Of a stretch of DNA of 64,000 nt, positions 1 through 10,825 are shown piece after piece. The notes under the pieces were generated by a model, which was not told where the DNA came from, ran no database searches, and worked only from the letters and a program-made list of their open reading frames with translations. This DNA is from Gymnopilus junonius (Eukaryota; Basidiomycota; Agaricomycetes; Agaricales; Galerinaceae), in assembly GCA_015501075.1 (NCBI GenBank), contig JADNYJ010000086.1, forward strand, positions 96,561-160,560. Direction: 5' to 3'. A program made the translations under genes and the position numbers. Every line of letters starts with the position of its first letter. Position 1 is the stretch's first letter.

Positions 1-175
1 TTTCTTGCAGAAAGCCGTAATTTACCGGATGGTGAACGGCGGAAGGTGCAGAGTCTATAAAATAAAAGACCGTGTATTGTAGTTTAGTCATAAATTAGGC
101 ACCATTAAAATTATTATCTCGAGAACACATAAGTCGTAATGAAAGGTTGGGCATCGTTTGAGAGGGGATTGACTT
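1..175 (+). pseudogene. 3' tail of a second, broken Rho-type GTPase gene
   Basis: The segment resembles the last exon and 3' flank of the intact Rho GTPase gene that follows. The same end, encoding the CAAX tail CIVV and stop (stop at 85-87), occurs in both, followed by the shared stretch GGCACCAT..ATTATCTCGAGAACACAT. An intron acceptor (TTCTTGCAG, 1-10) precedes it. In the frame of the CIVV tail a TAA lies at 58-60, where the intact copy has a run of lysine codons, so this copy would stop before its lipidation signal. It is either a tandem pseudogene or a copy with a different last exon. The rest lies outside the window. Confidence 0.65.
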
Positions 176-491
176 GAGATTAGATACCTTCCCATCAGCG
201 GCTGTGCACGTTCTGTGTGCCAGCGCGTCCTGCATTCACATCATCATGATCATTCCAAGCTTGGCTCCTGCCGCCGCGTGCTTGCTAGACTGAGCACCTG
301 CTCGACGCGACCCTGAGCTCCAGCTTCCCAAGTTCGACGCAGATTGGCCTGCCCCACCGTGGAATGAGTCTTAATGAGTCACGCCACGATGATCCATGAC
401 AGCTTGTCATGACTTTTAAGAAGGTACCGTGGAACATGGCTTGCTTTCTACTATAACCTAATTAGAACTCCTCCTCCATTTTTCAAAAATT
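176..491 (+). promoter_or_regulatory. Intergenic region upstream of the Rho-type GTPase gene
   Basis: No coding potential is seen. The region separates the tail of the upstream GTPase copy from the start of the intact one and should hold its promoter and 5' leader. No clear TATA box is visible. The stretch CTCCTCCATTTTTCAAAAATT lies directly before the chosen ATG. Confidence 0.35.
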
Positions 492-1470
492 ATGCGTATG
501 CCGGTACTCAAAAGTTTGTTTCTAGTGTCAATTACTCTATCTCTTTTTATTGATGGTTTATAGTCGTAGCTGTCGGCGACAGTGGGGTCGGCAAGGCATG
601 CCCTCATTCTATGATGGATACAAGTAATTAATCCCTTCCAATATTCAGACCTGCCTGTATATATCCTATACGACGCGTTCATTCCCGGTACGTTGTGCTG
701 CTTGCATCAATCCAGGCTTGACTGACTTAAACTGTTTGGAAAAAAGACTGCCTATATCCCAACAGGTATTGTTCTTAGGCCGACAATTCTCGATCCGATC
801 ATAACCCATTGGTGATAACAACCTTCCAGTATTCGATGGGTATGTAGCCGAACATGAAGTCAATGGAGTTACGATGCCCGTTGGATTATGGGACACAATA
901 GGATCAGACGATTATGGCATAACTCGCATTCGTCCGTTGAACTATATCCAAGCCGATGTGTTTCTCCTCTGCTTCTCTCTCGTCGACCCGAATAGCTTTG
1001 ACAACGTTCTGAAGAAGGCACGTCGTACTCTCATATGCTATATAGCTCTGAGATGACATATTTTCTTTCAGTGGGCTCCCGAGCTCCAGCACCACGCTCC
1101 ACCAGACGCTCAAATTGTGCTTGTTGGCACCAAGGTTGACTTGCGCAATGAAATACAAGCCTCAGAAAACTCCATAGGCCAGTAAGTCAAACCAACCGAC
1201 TTATTCTCCATCTCATGACGAACCTACAAAGCTCTAGTCCCCGTACATGGATTGATTACCAGGAAGGTCTCTTCATGAGGCAGAATATCAACGCTGCCGC
1301 CTACTGCGAATGTTCAGCACTTACGCTGGAAGGTGTTGATAACGTCTTTCAGCAGGCCATGAAGTGTGCAGGTAAGTGATGTAGACCATCATGACTGATG
1401 TATAATCGACCAACAACAAGTTCAACCTTCTCGCACGAAGAAAAAGAAAAGGTCGTGTATTGTAGTTTAG
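492..1470 (+). CDS. Rho/Rac-family small GTPase, 8 exons, 199 aa
   Basis: Rho GTPases are membrane-anchored switches controlling actin, polarity and wall synthesis. Exons: 492-513, 564-595, 649-687, 747-765, 830-1017, 1072-1181, 1232-1371, 1421-1470; all phases join. The start is [19 protein letters not shown], with the P-loop split between exons 2 and 3. Further marks are the switch I region (YIPTVFDGY), TKVD, ECSALT and a polybasic C-terminus ending in the CAAX box CIVV. Oddities: the usual DTAGQ of switch II reads DTIGS, so the catalytic Gln is Ser, and about two residues are inserted just after it (YGITRIRPL). The introns at 596-648 and 1018-1071 begin with GC instead of GT. A broken copy lies directly upstream. 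The fold is clear; whether it still hydrolyses GTP is doubtful. The protein could be a degenerating paralog. Confidence 0.88.
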
Positions 1471-1785
1471 GCACCATAAGAATCATTATCTCGAGAACAC
1501 ATGTAGAGTCGTGAACAAAACTTGGGTATCATTTGAAAGACAATTGATATGGGAATGGACGATCGAATGTAAAAGGGACAGGAAAGGAAGTGGATGGCGA
1601 CAGTAGTGTAGAGTACTTAACGAGAGGACACCCTTTTTTTAAGTGCCCGAAACTTTTTTGGAATGGGCCCACGATAGCCTCCCTTGTAAACTTCTTCCAG
1701 GTCGTCTGCGAAGCTCCTATAGAGTGCACATAGTCGACGTCAGTTCTTCCTACTGCAAAGCAATTTATAGATGAACGACAAATGC

Positions 1786-2208
1786 TCACTCTTCTTTCCC
1801 TCCCCTGATATGCTTGGCTTGCTTGTCGCACTTTTCGGCGTGTTTGTAGAAGAAACCATCATAGAACCTGCGGCGGTGGTCGGTGGATATGTACGTCCAG
1901 CATGTAGTGTGGACGACTCCATATGGGGTGAAGAAAGCAACTCTTTTGTTTCGAGATAAGTCATTGATACGCTCATCCTCGCCCCGGTTTTTGCGACCCT
2001 TGGGCCGTGGTATCTTGTGTGCAATTGCAGAACTGTGGGGAAGCGATGAAGCTGAACGGACCCGGAGGTCAGGAGACTTGGTCGTTGAAGAGGAGTCGTC
2101 GTTTCGAGGTTTCTCGGTTTTGTCGATAGCGACAAGTAAAGCTTCAAAGGAGGAGCGTCTAGATGACGCGGTGGGACTTGGAGCGGACAATTTCTGGCCT
2201 TGAGACAT
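1786..2208 (-). CDS. Hypothetical Ser/Arg/Lys-rich protein, 140 aa
   Basis: I do not recognise this protein. It is an open ATG-to-stop frame. The N-terminal half is Ser/Thr-rich (AAPSPTASSRRSS-like composition), a basic patch IPRPKGRKNRG lies mid-protein, and the C-terminal part (KRVAFFTPYGVVHTTCWTY, then RRRFYDGFFYKH) has the aromatic and charged look of a folded segment. No signal peptide or membrane span is seen. It may be one exon of a larger gene; I could not join it in phase to the open frame downstream (1529-1740). It lies convergent with the Rho gene. Confidence 0.45.
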   Translation of the reverse strand: MSQGQKLSAPSPTASSRRSSFEALLVAIDKTEKPRNDDSSSTTKSPDLRVRSASSLPHSSAIAHKIPRPKGRKNRGEDERINDLSRNKRVAFFTPYGVVHTTCWTYISTDHRRRFYDGFFYKHAEKCDKQAKHIRGGKEE

Positions 2209-4429
2209 GTCAGATGCGTCAAGCAGAGGCTTCGGGGTGGATATGTAAAGACGAATAATGATGGATGGCTCAACAGCATCGCGCGTATATGTAATTGCGT
2301 GTTTTGAGCTCAGCGAAATGACTTCACCGCCTCACAGCAGCGCGCGAGTGGGAAACCAAGGCGCCAACTCTTCTCAAATAGGCTGAGCAGCTTGTTTTGG
2401 AAGGCCTCGAGGACGCCAGCAGGCAACCACGCTCTGCGACGATAAGTGTACTTGCTCGTCATGACCCGAGGTAAAATGACCAAAGAAAGACGACCCCATC
2501 CAAAAAGGCATCCGTCGGTCATGTCAGGAGAGCCGGATTCATTCCTGGATTTCATATCTCTCACCTCGTTGCTTCAGATAAAAGAATGTTTTAAATATAG
2601 AGGGTCATAAGGCCCCAATTAAGCCAATTATGGCGGTCCACGCTGTGTCCGCAGCATTACAGCCGGGCATAATTCCAAACAGATATAACTGTCGAAGCAA
2701 GGTCAGACTGTGATTCTGAAAGTGTGTACTGATAAATGATTCCATCCAATAGGTGGAATGCTGTGGGCACCGCCAGCGTGTCGTTCTGGAAGCAATAGAT
2801 ACAGATTCCAGAGCATCAGGGCGTTGGAAATGTGAGTTCCTCAGTCAAGTGAATGGCATATTCCATGGCGCACACAAGACCAATGAGAGCGACACTGACC
2901 AGGCTATCCCATTATTGTCACGAGGCGATAGATGGTGGTAATAATAGAATGATAATAGGGAAGATCGAGAGACAGATAAAAAAAGCTTCTGTGAAAGGCT
3001 ACTGTGGGCAAGTGGGCGAAAGACGCGGTGCTGGACATTGAGTGTAATGTCTAGGAAATGGAGAACATAAGTCCCAGGCGGAACAAGAGAGGGATCAGCA
3101 GAGGGTGTAGATGTGAGAAAAGCAGATCGGCTCAAACGAAATCACGATGCAAAGAGTTGGGGAATGCGACGCCGTCAAAGCTTTGAATATTTGAATTCCA
3201 AGACACGCAGGAGGCCAACAGGAAGACTTTGGAGTAGCAAGTAAGGCTCCAAGGTCGTTTAAGAAAGTGAAAACGTCCGGCACAGTTATGAAAGGACGTC
3301 GGCCACAGTCAGCGACCCCAGTTGGCGATACAAAGGAGAGAAGAGCACAACAGCCGGGCCCGACGCAAACCGGTTACCGACGCTCACACCGCTGGAGAAT
3401 ATTTCACACCACGTGACTAGGCGCGTCGAGAAAACGACATATAAATTACAAAGTAGAACTATTACATTAGAAGTTAAGATATTCAAAGCCTGCTTTTTCA
3501 TCCAATTCGAAATTCGAATCTAAATGAATGTAAGGTGAATACATTTATTCCTAAAAGACGTTGAGACTGGTAGGGAAATAAACTCGAGGATTGACCCGCA
3601 GTGACCGCTTTGACGTGGAAATCATCTGGAAGCAATTGCTATCTGACCCTTGGGGATGTCAATACTCTCATAGGCGCGTGCATAATTTAGTTAGCGATGT
3701 CCCTGCAATCAAAGCGGATCATTCATCAGACAAGGACTCTGCAGGAGTATACCATAAAGAATGCGACTTTTAGGATGAACATCTTATGTAAGTGAATTTC
3801 GGGCTTCAGTTCGATAATGAACATTGTGTACTGCCATCTTTCATTGTGACGCGCCCTAAGTTCTAACGCCCTCAACCTTTATCACGTGATGAGAAATATG
3901 TGAACATCCCTCGCTCGCCGTCCTCTCCGACGTCCATTCAGTCCTTTTCCTTCCCCATTGCTTAGCGTCTGTTCCTCTGAGGACGGCATTCTCTTTGTGG
4001 TTTTTCTTTCTCACTTCTCACTATCATCTACTTGAGATATTGGGAGGCTCAGTTCAATCTTGTTAGTTCATTATCTCTTGTATTTTTTTTCTCTCTGGAG
4101 TAGTGACGTCTTACTTCTTTGCCTGCTACTCTATATAGGTCTACAAACCCATTCTCATTGTCACGCTCGCAGGACCGATACCCATGCTTCAGGAATCGGT
4201 TTTCAAGGACCAAAGCTAATAGCGTGTACCTTTCCAAGGTGCAGTTGCACGGATCTTTCATATTTGTCACCTTTTACAAAGTTCGAGTTCAGATGGTCCC
4301 CATCCTCGAGGAAGCAAGAGACGGCGTGCATGATATGATTACCTATAAGTCTGTTGATACTCCTCACTTTTAAGTATACGAAGTTAACACGTTGATCAGA
4401 CTGCTATTGTCCAACTACACCTATGTATT
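2209..4429. other. Intergenic stretch without a supported gene
   Basis: Several short open frames occur (for example 2310-2564 minus, 2845-3135 minus, 4119-4373 plus), but none shows a recognisable domain, signal peptide or convincing splice pattern. Around 3900-4060 there is a pyrimidine-rich run (CTCTCCGAC..TTTTCTTTCTCACTTCTCAC) like a fungal transcription-start region, so an unrecognised or non-coding transcript on the plus strand through about 4375 is possible. Confidence 0.3.
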
Positions 4430-5652
4430 CTAGGTCCACTTTTGGAACACAGCAATATCATCCAGATACGAGGCATGCGAGAAGGACACCCCATTCTTGA
4501 AAAACAGAGTATCATCTCCGGTAGCCGTCACCTCTACCTGGCCATTCAAGTACGCAGAGGATATCTCAGTGCCGACTTGCAAGACATCCAACACATCCTC
4601 GTTATTCCAAAACACCGAGAACAAAGGCCCGTCAGTTGTAGTGGGCGGTGGGGAAAGCGTGTTCAGGGTGTAGAAGAACGATATGATATACTTCTGCCCT
4701 GCGACGGTGTTCAGCGGCGGCGTGTACGTCAGCGTCGACCCGAACGCGGGAGAGGTGGGGTCCGGAGGGTTGAAGAATAGGAAGCACGACGAGGTGCCGC
4801 TGTGCGCTGGGAAGTTGTCGACGAGGACAAAGTCATAGCTTTCCACGAACACCCGCGTCCAGAAGTCGCTTGGTTCGGCTGGGCAACCATTTTGTTGTGT
4901 CACGACGCAGGTATAGTCCTGGAACGACCCGTCTTGGACGTTGGAGATACGGCTGAATCCACGGGAGAGGGATATTTGGAGCGTTCCTTGGCCGGTGTTC
5001 GTTGCTGTTGAAGCATCGGTGAATGTGTTGTACTGATTATCTTTGTCAGTTAAACCGGGAAATTGCAGAGGCGCTCGTCAACGTACCAAACTGCAAGTGA
5101 TGGCGGACGGGGTACCGTTGACCACTGCCTGCCAGATGTTGAAGAAAATACAAGGGCCGCTCGTCTCATCAAAAGCACGTGTATTGCACTGCTGAGCACA
5201 GGCATTAACGTCGTAAGTGGACAACAACTCGAAGCCCATATACTAAAATCGACACGAACCTCGTTAGTCATGACTCTGTACAGGAAGAAAGAACACTCAC
5301 TCCATCAGCGTTGTTCGCAGCACTAATAGGTCCAAACGTCTCCTCAAATAATGCAGGTGGCGTTACAGTGTCGCGCTTGCGAAAGGTGCGAGCCGATTGT
5401 TTGTGAGGTTTGAACGACTTGATGGATGAGAATATAGTGGCAAAATCGGTCTTGCTTCCTGTCTTGTGGATCGCAGGAACCAAGCTGCCGATGGGAACAC
5501 CATCTGGAGAGATGCTGGAAGCTAGAATGCGCAACAAATTGTCAACTAACGAAAATAATGGAAAGAAGGACGTTGATGAAGATTTACGAACCGGCGTTTA
5601 CCAAGTATGGCAGGAGAATGAGAGGCGCGAGACAGATGGCGGAGTAAAGCAT
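4430..5652 (-). CDS. Secreted protein with Apple/PAN-like segment, fruit-body-specific-protein type, 354 aa
   Basis: Exons on the minus strand: 5592-5652, 5301-5545, 5087-5242, 4430-5032; introns of 46, 58 and 54 nt join in phase. The N-terminus MLYSAICLAPLILLPYLVNA is a signal peptide. Residues about 103-150 contain GFELLSTYDVNACAQQC and GPCIFFNIWQAVVNG, a Cys-patterned Apple/PAN-like segment typical of agaricomycete fruit-body-specific proteins. The C-terminal 200 residues are rich in Thr, Ser and aromatic residues (YIISFFYTLNTLSPPPTTTDG, ending YLDDIAVFQKWT), suggesting a jelly-roll, carbohydrate-binding-like fold. It probably acts outside the cell or in the wall; the ligand is unknown. 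A TATA-like box lies about 50 bp before the start. A fragment of a paralog lies 2 kb away on the same strand. Confidence 0.85.
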
Positions 5653-5700
5653 GACTTGTGTAGTGAGCTGAACTTCGATTTGAATGTTGAACCTTGCGTC

Positions 5701-5710
5701 ATATTTATAG
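5701..5710 (-). promoter_or_regulatory. TATA-like box of the secreted-protein gene
   Basis: The minus strand reads CTATAAATAT, about 50 bp upstream of the ATG at 5652. Its position fits a core promoter with a short leader. Confidence 0.5.
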
Positions 5711-6703
5711 TTTTCAGGACTCGCTGTATGCCAAGAGTGTTGGGACCTGGAAGTGGGGAGAAGCGCGTCCGCACTGCATAAGCCGCACCGGGACCGACTC
5801 ATCAACACACTTCAGAAGACGCTATGTCCATGTCATTGTCAAACCACTCGACCCTGGTCGGAAAGAGGTCCAGGTTGGGCGGCGCCGCTGTGAGCTGTCA
5901 TTGTACATATATATTGTTCCTGGCCTGACTATTGACGAGGCTCCAATTTCAACTCTAGCTCTCCGATCCGACGTGTGCTTTAGAGCTAAATTAAGAAAGA
6001 ATCACCATTTTTGCCTTCAACTCGGACATGTATATAGTCCTTTATTCACTGGCAGGCGCAGCCGTCTTCAAACCTCAATACCAGTTTCCTCGCTTCATGC
6101 ACTGTGAAAGGCCCAGGAACAGGATCATATTAATTTAAAAACAAGGAGTCTTAGGGAGATTAAAAATGAAGTCTGTGAGAACAGGATGTAATGCGCATTC
6201 AATGCGCTCGGGAGAACATCTGATTGACCTGACTTGCAGTCGCTTATACTTGACATTCCAGTCGGCAACGCACGAGGGTGAATATGACTGGCTGTGCTTG
6301 AGGTACGCCGAGATGCAGCTGCGCTGGTGACCAATGGGAGGAGGCACTGTTTACGACAACATTTGGCACTTAGGCACTGATAATGGCGTGCACGTAATAC
6401 GCTCAGCACGCGTACTTGAAATAGTTATCAGACAGACGCCCAAGCTGGTCCAGACTCCAGAAGCGATTTTTATCATTGGTAACTAGTATTATGATTCCAA
6501 TTGCACATCCAGAACCTGTCAATCTGAATTTCCTCCGTCAAAGTAAGGAGAACAAGTTCGGATAATTGTCTTCATCAAAATCCCAAGCAGGGATAGGGAA
6601 ACAAAGAAAATGACAGGGTATGTGCTTTTATTATTTGTGACTCGACACGTCCTAGAGGTTCAATAAAATGAACTACATAGGAGGGGCTGGCATCATTGAC
6701 TGG
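5711..6703. other. Intergenic upstream region
   Basis: This is the region upstream of the secreted-protein gene on the minus strand. Short open frames (5694-6107 plus; 6125-6409 minus) have no recognisable content. I see no RNA gene or repeat. Confidence 0.3.
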
Positions 6704-6760
6704 TCAAAACCATTTCTGGAATATGGCAATATCATCAACATATAAGACGTGTGGCAGTAC
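6704..6760 (-). pseudogene. 3' fragment of a second fruit-body-specific-like gene
   Basis: The minus strand encodes VLYVDDIAIFQKWF followed by a stop, closely matching the end of the intact secreted gene (ASYLDDIAVFQKWT, then stop). The DNA of the two ends also matches (GCAATATCATC and flanks). Upstream of this scrap the sequence is no longer recognisable and lacks CpG dinucleotides. It appears to be a decayed tandem copy. Confidence 0.6.
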
Positions 6761-7726
6761 TATGGCCACTGGGGATGCAATACCATATTTTCTTATGAAA
6801 TATGGTAAAATGTATGATAAAAATAGTGATAATACATCAACTTCATCCAAATATTTGTATAAAACATAACTAAACCCTGGAAAGTAGATAAGTATCAATA
6901 AAACCTGGTCCTCACAAGGTCCTCATTTTGCCATGTGAAGCAATAGCCCTCAGCCCCCAAGTATAGTGATTAGAGATTCAGAGGGCATGATAATATTTCA
7001 GGCCCTAATCTCATCATCATCATTGTCTTCTTGAAGGCTAAGACTTCTTCTTTCTTGAATTCTTCTTTTTTGGAACTGCCAACTTGAACTTGAATCCCAC
7101 ACCATGGTTTATTATTGTTATTGCTATGACTGGTAGGTGTAGAACTTGTCAGTAGCATATAACAATATCAATCTTTATAAAGTCAAAGTGGACTCTTGAG
7201 TGGTATTGTCCACTGTGACATCATATTGCACAGGTGGAGGGGATAAGTGAATTTGACTTGAAGGTTGGATTTATGATTGCAGGTGCTTGAAGGAGACAGA
7301 GACAAAGACAAAGATAACATGGTTTGGAGGGTTATTTAGAGTGATATGAAGAGAATTTGAATCCAAATTGAAGTTGGAGGTAAAGATGAAGATAGAGGTG
7401 GATCAGGATAAGTACTTAATCATGGTGAGGTTTATTACAATAGCCAATTGGCCCATGGGGCCATACCTGATTTCAGATTAAGATACTGAGGCACAGGGTG
7501 CCAACCCATTCATAATAGGCTGTTCAAGTTTGGCAATAATCTATTTACAATAATCACAATCCAAAAGTACTTAGTTGGACAATAAATTAAAGATAGCTTG
7601 AAGAGTTACCAAGGAAAGGAATTACTTCATCTAGTAAATAGTGCTGCCTGGACTCTCTATTCATTGAAACAAGTGAAAATTGGTTGAAAGGGGTTTTACA
7701 AGCAGTGGATGCCATATAATTTTAAA
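6750..7726. other. 977-bp block with no CpG dinucleotide
   Basis: Reading every line between the CG at 6748 and the CG at 7727 I find no CG. Flanking genes have ordinary numbers. The composition is AT-rich with AAGATGAAG-like purine runs and short stop-rich frames. The likely reading is an old, formerly methylated sequence (body of the duplicated secreted gene or a transposon relic). No coding sequence is supported. Confidence 0.6.
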
Positions 7727-7835
7727 CGGCACTCGACGAATCTGCGTATGGTTGGACAGAAGCTAAGGTGACAATGGCGCTCGACTGCTCGAAAAGAGAC
7801 AGGAACCATCTAAGCTAGGAAATGTTGCATGCCAA

Positions 7836-9147
7836 CTATGAGGAAATAACTTGCCTATTCCATGCATTAACTTTCTCCTGCACACGTTTCTGCTCCGTTG
7901 CCTCCGCCTTCTCTTTTGCTTCTCGCAACATGGTCTTCAGTTCATTCTGTGGCACCATGATGTAAGGCAGAGTCATCAGCGTATCAAAGGCGTCGGGGCC
8001 GTGATGAGCGTCATAGCGCATCATACGCTCCTGTGCTTGTTTCCCTTTCTTCCTGTTGTCTTCGGCTCGTGAATAGGTGATTTTCTTGTAATCTGCATGT
8101 GGCTGGTCCATAACGCCATCGGGGTAGAAGACATCGTTCCAATTTGCGGAGACTACATCTTTTAATTCTTGCGTACCGAAATGGTGGAGTACAGCACCAG
8201 CGTATACAGCATCGAAGAGAATGGTAGGGGGCCATTCAGGAGAGTTAGATATCCTCCGGAGTGGAGACCCAGATGGGGGTGGATTGAAGCCGCCAAGCAA
8301 AGAAGGTGCACTGGGCTTGAACAGATGTGCTGTATACCTTTTCTCTTCTGGATCAGCATTATAGTCGATGTCAGTCGTAACCATTGCAAAATTGGGCGTC
8401 TAATTATCCGTGCCATCAGAATTCGATTATGCACCATGCAATCCGCACGCACCGGTAGAAAAGCAATGTTTTGACCCAACCCACCATGAGTGAGGTTGTT
8501 CAGAAAGAGGCCATTTCGGACGCTGTCGATCTCCTGTATGATATCGTCCCCAGTAAGGCATCGGCTACGATACTGAGTGTAGGTAGAAATGTACTGCCAT
8601 CAATATGATGATGAGCGAGGATAGATATAGAGTAAGAGTGGCATACCGTGTCGCCCTTGCTATGGGCTATGAGGTGCACGGCGTTGCAAGAGTCCGCATC
8701 CATCTCTGTAAAGACGCACCGGTTCCCATCTCGCTCTGCAACTTCCGAGCAGAACTCAGCCCTCCGAGAAGTAGCGACGCTAGAAGTGACGCGTGTGCGC
8801 GTGATGTTTGGGTCGACTGGGAATATTTTTCGTTTCTCGTCGTCATTGATGTGATAGTACAGAACGGTGGGCTCATATGGGGGGCCTGAATTGTAGTCCG
8901 CAATATCGCGAAAGTCAGGACTGAACGAGAGATCACCCTCTGCCCCAACAATGATTCCAATACTGTATCGGATCCATTTGTATGGCTTGTGCGAGAATTG
9001 CAGTCGGTCGAGGGTAGGGAGTGGGAAGGAGAGAGAATGTACCCAATGCCAATTGTCAGGGTCAACATTGAGGTCGGTTCCAAATGCTATGGCGTGAGGG
9101 AAGGATGCGTAGACTTGGATGTCAGGGGGAGTAGGAGTGGCGGACAT
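7836..9147 (-). CDS. Fungal HNH nuclease-like protein, 3 exons, 394 aa
   Basis: Exons: 8647-9147, 8453-8572, 7836-8399; introns of 74 and 53 nt, all phase 0. The first exon holds a conserved N-terminal segment (SFPLPTLDRLQF, IRYSIGIIVGAEGDL) and then the HNH-type core: RDGNRCVFTEMDADSC followed by AVHLIAHSKGDT. The second exon gives TGDDIIQEIDSVRNGLFLNN, typical of agaricomycete proteins carrying an HNH_2-type domain. The C-terminus has a charged helix (LKTMLREAKEKAEATEQKRV). Proteins of this group are numerous in mushroom genomes; their role is not established, and nuclease activity is inferred from the motif only. The start is the ATG at 9147; no signal peptide is seen. Confidence 0.85.
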
Positions 9148-9965
9148 GATTAGCTTGTGACATCAGATATTTGAATTAAGTATCGCGTAGACACGTGATG
9201 AAACATATCCTATTTCATCACATCCTATTGGCCTCGACTTATTGCCCTTCAGATCTTCAGAGCTTTAAAGTCGCCGCGCTCTTTGTCCTTGTGCGCCAAC
9301 ATTAACAAGAGGATCGACATTCATAACCCTTTGCGTTATTTAGTTCCTACCAATACACTCAAAACGCACTCTCCTTGATCGCGAATTCCTCCGATTTCAA
9401 TTTGAAATTCTGACTGTGGATTTTTGGATATTAGGCTTTGGGCCTCTCAAATTCTCGAGCTCTCAAGCTTGACTTTAACGTTCGATTGGCTTGGCCAGAG
9501 GTGATTCAATGCGGGGATGTGCGGGTGGGTGGTCGGGTGGTCGTGTGGCAGGGTAGTCGTGTGGGTGGAATGATATGCGTGGGCGCGTCTTCGAGTTCTC
9601 GAGTTACCCGACTGTGAGCTTCAACCTGGAGTACCCAAGCAACTTCAAGTTCGTCCTCAAGTTCTCTTTCCCAGGACCCCAGCCCTTAGGACTTCAAATT
9701 TTAACCTCACGACTGCGAGCTTCAAGCTCAGGACTTGCAGCTCAATATCAAATCAACATCAACCCTCAACCCTCAACCTCAGGACTTCAACCTCAACTTC
9801 AACCTCATTCATAGGACTCCAAGCTTCAACCTCCAAGGCGTCAGGCTTCAGGCTTCAAAACTCAAGATGCTACGGAAACCAAGATCTCAAGGTTGGCAGG
9901 CAGACAGAAGACAGAAAGGGAAGCGTAGCTTGACGGATTGTGATAAGGACGCAGGATCCGATGCG

Positions 9966-10117
9966 ATTCATCTTCGTCTTCTTCTGCTTCTGCTTCTGCT
10001 TCCTCTCCATCCTCATCCTCATCTCTATCCTCATCTTCGCCTTCATTTTCATCTCTATCTCCATCCTCATCTTCATCTTTGCCTTCATTTTCGACTTCGA
10101 TTTCGACTTCAACATCC
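9966..10117 (+). repeat. Imperfect TTC/ATC pyrimidine-rich microsatellite
   Basis: The tract begins TCTTCGTCTTCTTCTGC and continues as CATCCTCATCCTCATC-type units. It creates Leu-rich, Phe-rich and Asp/Glu-rich shadow frames on the two strands, none supported as a gene. Confidence 0.8.
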
Positions 10118-10716
10118 AAATATTCAACGTCTACCGTATAACTAACTAACATTCATTTGCTCAACAACGATTCCAACGACCCCAACGACAGTGGCGGCAA
10201 GGTGCGACTTGCCAGCTAGCACAATGGGTCAGTGATCAGCGTACGGCAGTGATTGGCTGAGTTGGGCCTCTGGCGCAAACATTGGCATTGGGCAAAACAC
10301 AGTACACGCCCGCGACGTCGACGTGACGCGACACGGCATACCCACGACCTGGACTTGGGGCCTCGGGAATCAATGCTAAATTCCTGGCCCTTTCTTCCAG
10401 GGTTTTCTTTTCTTTTTTCTTTGTACATGCGTCTTTCCTATTTGTCTGTTCTGTGCTGTTACTGTTCCTGCTCTGCTGTGTTCTGCTGTGTTCTGCACTG
10501 CTCCTCCACTCAACAGCCAATTATCACCAGCAGCCCTCCCGCCTCTTCCACGCTAATTCAAAGGAGGGTGGAGACATATTCGGAGCGGCGGATGGAACAA
10601 CCCAGTCGGACCTTGGTCTTGGAAGTGGGATACTGTAGGATAACCGGAGGAAGAAGATTGTTTATTGGGCGCAAGGAGCAGAGGATGTTTGTTTGAGCTC
10701 GTAACGTCCTGAAGGC

Positions 10717-10825
10717 GTTCAAGTTCAAGTCCAAGTCCTTGAGTTCAAGTTCATTTCGAATTCCAATTCAAGTTCAAGTTCAAGTTTAAGTTCAAGTTCC
10801 ATTCCAAGTTCGAGTTCAGAACGTT
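10717..10825 (+). repeat. (TTCAAG)n imperfect repeat
   Basis: Hexamer copies such as TTCAAGTTCAAGTTCAAG alternate with variants (TCCAAG, TTTAAG, TTCGAG). It is the clearest tract of the motif that pervades the surrounding 10 kb. Confidence 0.75.

Noticed and set aside
4119..4373. 84-codon plus-strand frame ending in HDMITYKSVDTPHF
   Set aside because: Looks mildly coding-like, but no ATG/splice model or family could be assigned. Mentioned only within the intergenic entry.
9862..10152. Asp/Glu-rich 96-aa frame on the minus strand and Leu/His or Phe-rich frames on the plus strand
   Set aside because: All are translations of one TTC/ATC microsatellite; no start context, domain or splice signal supports a gene.
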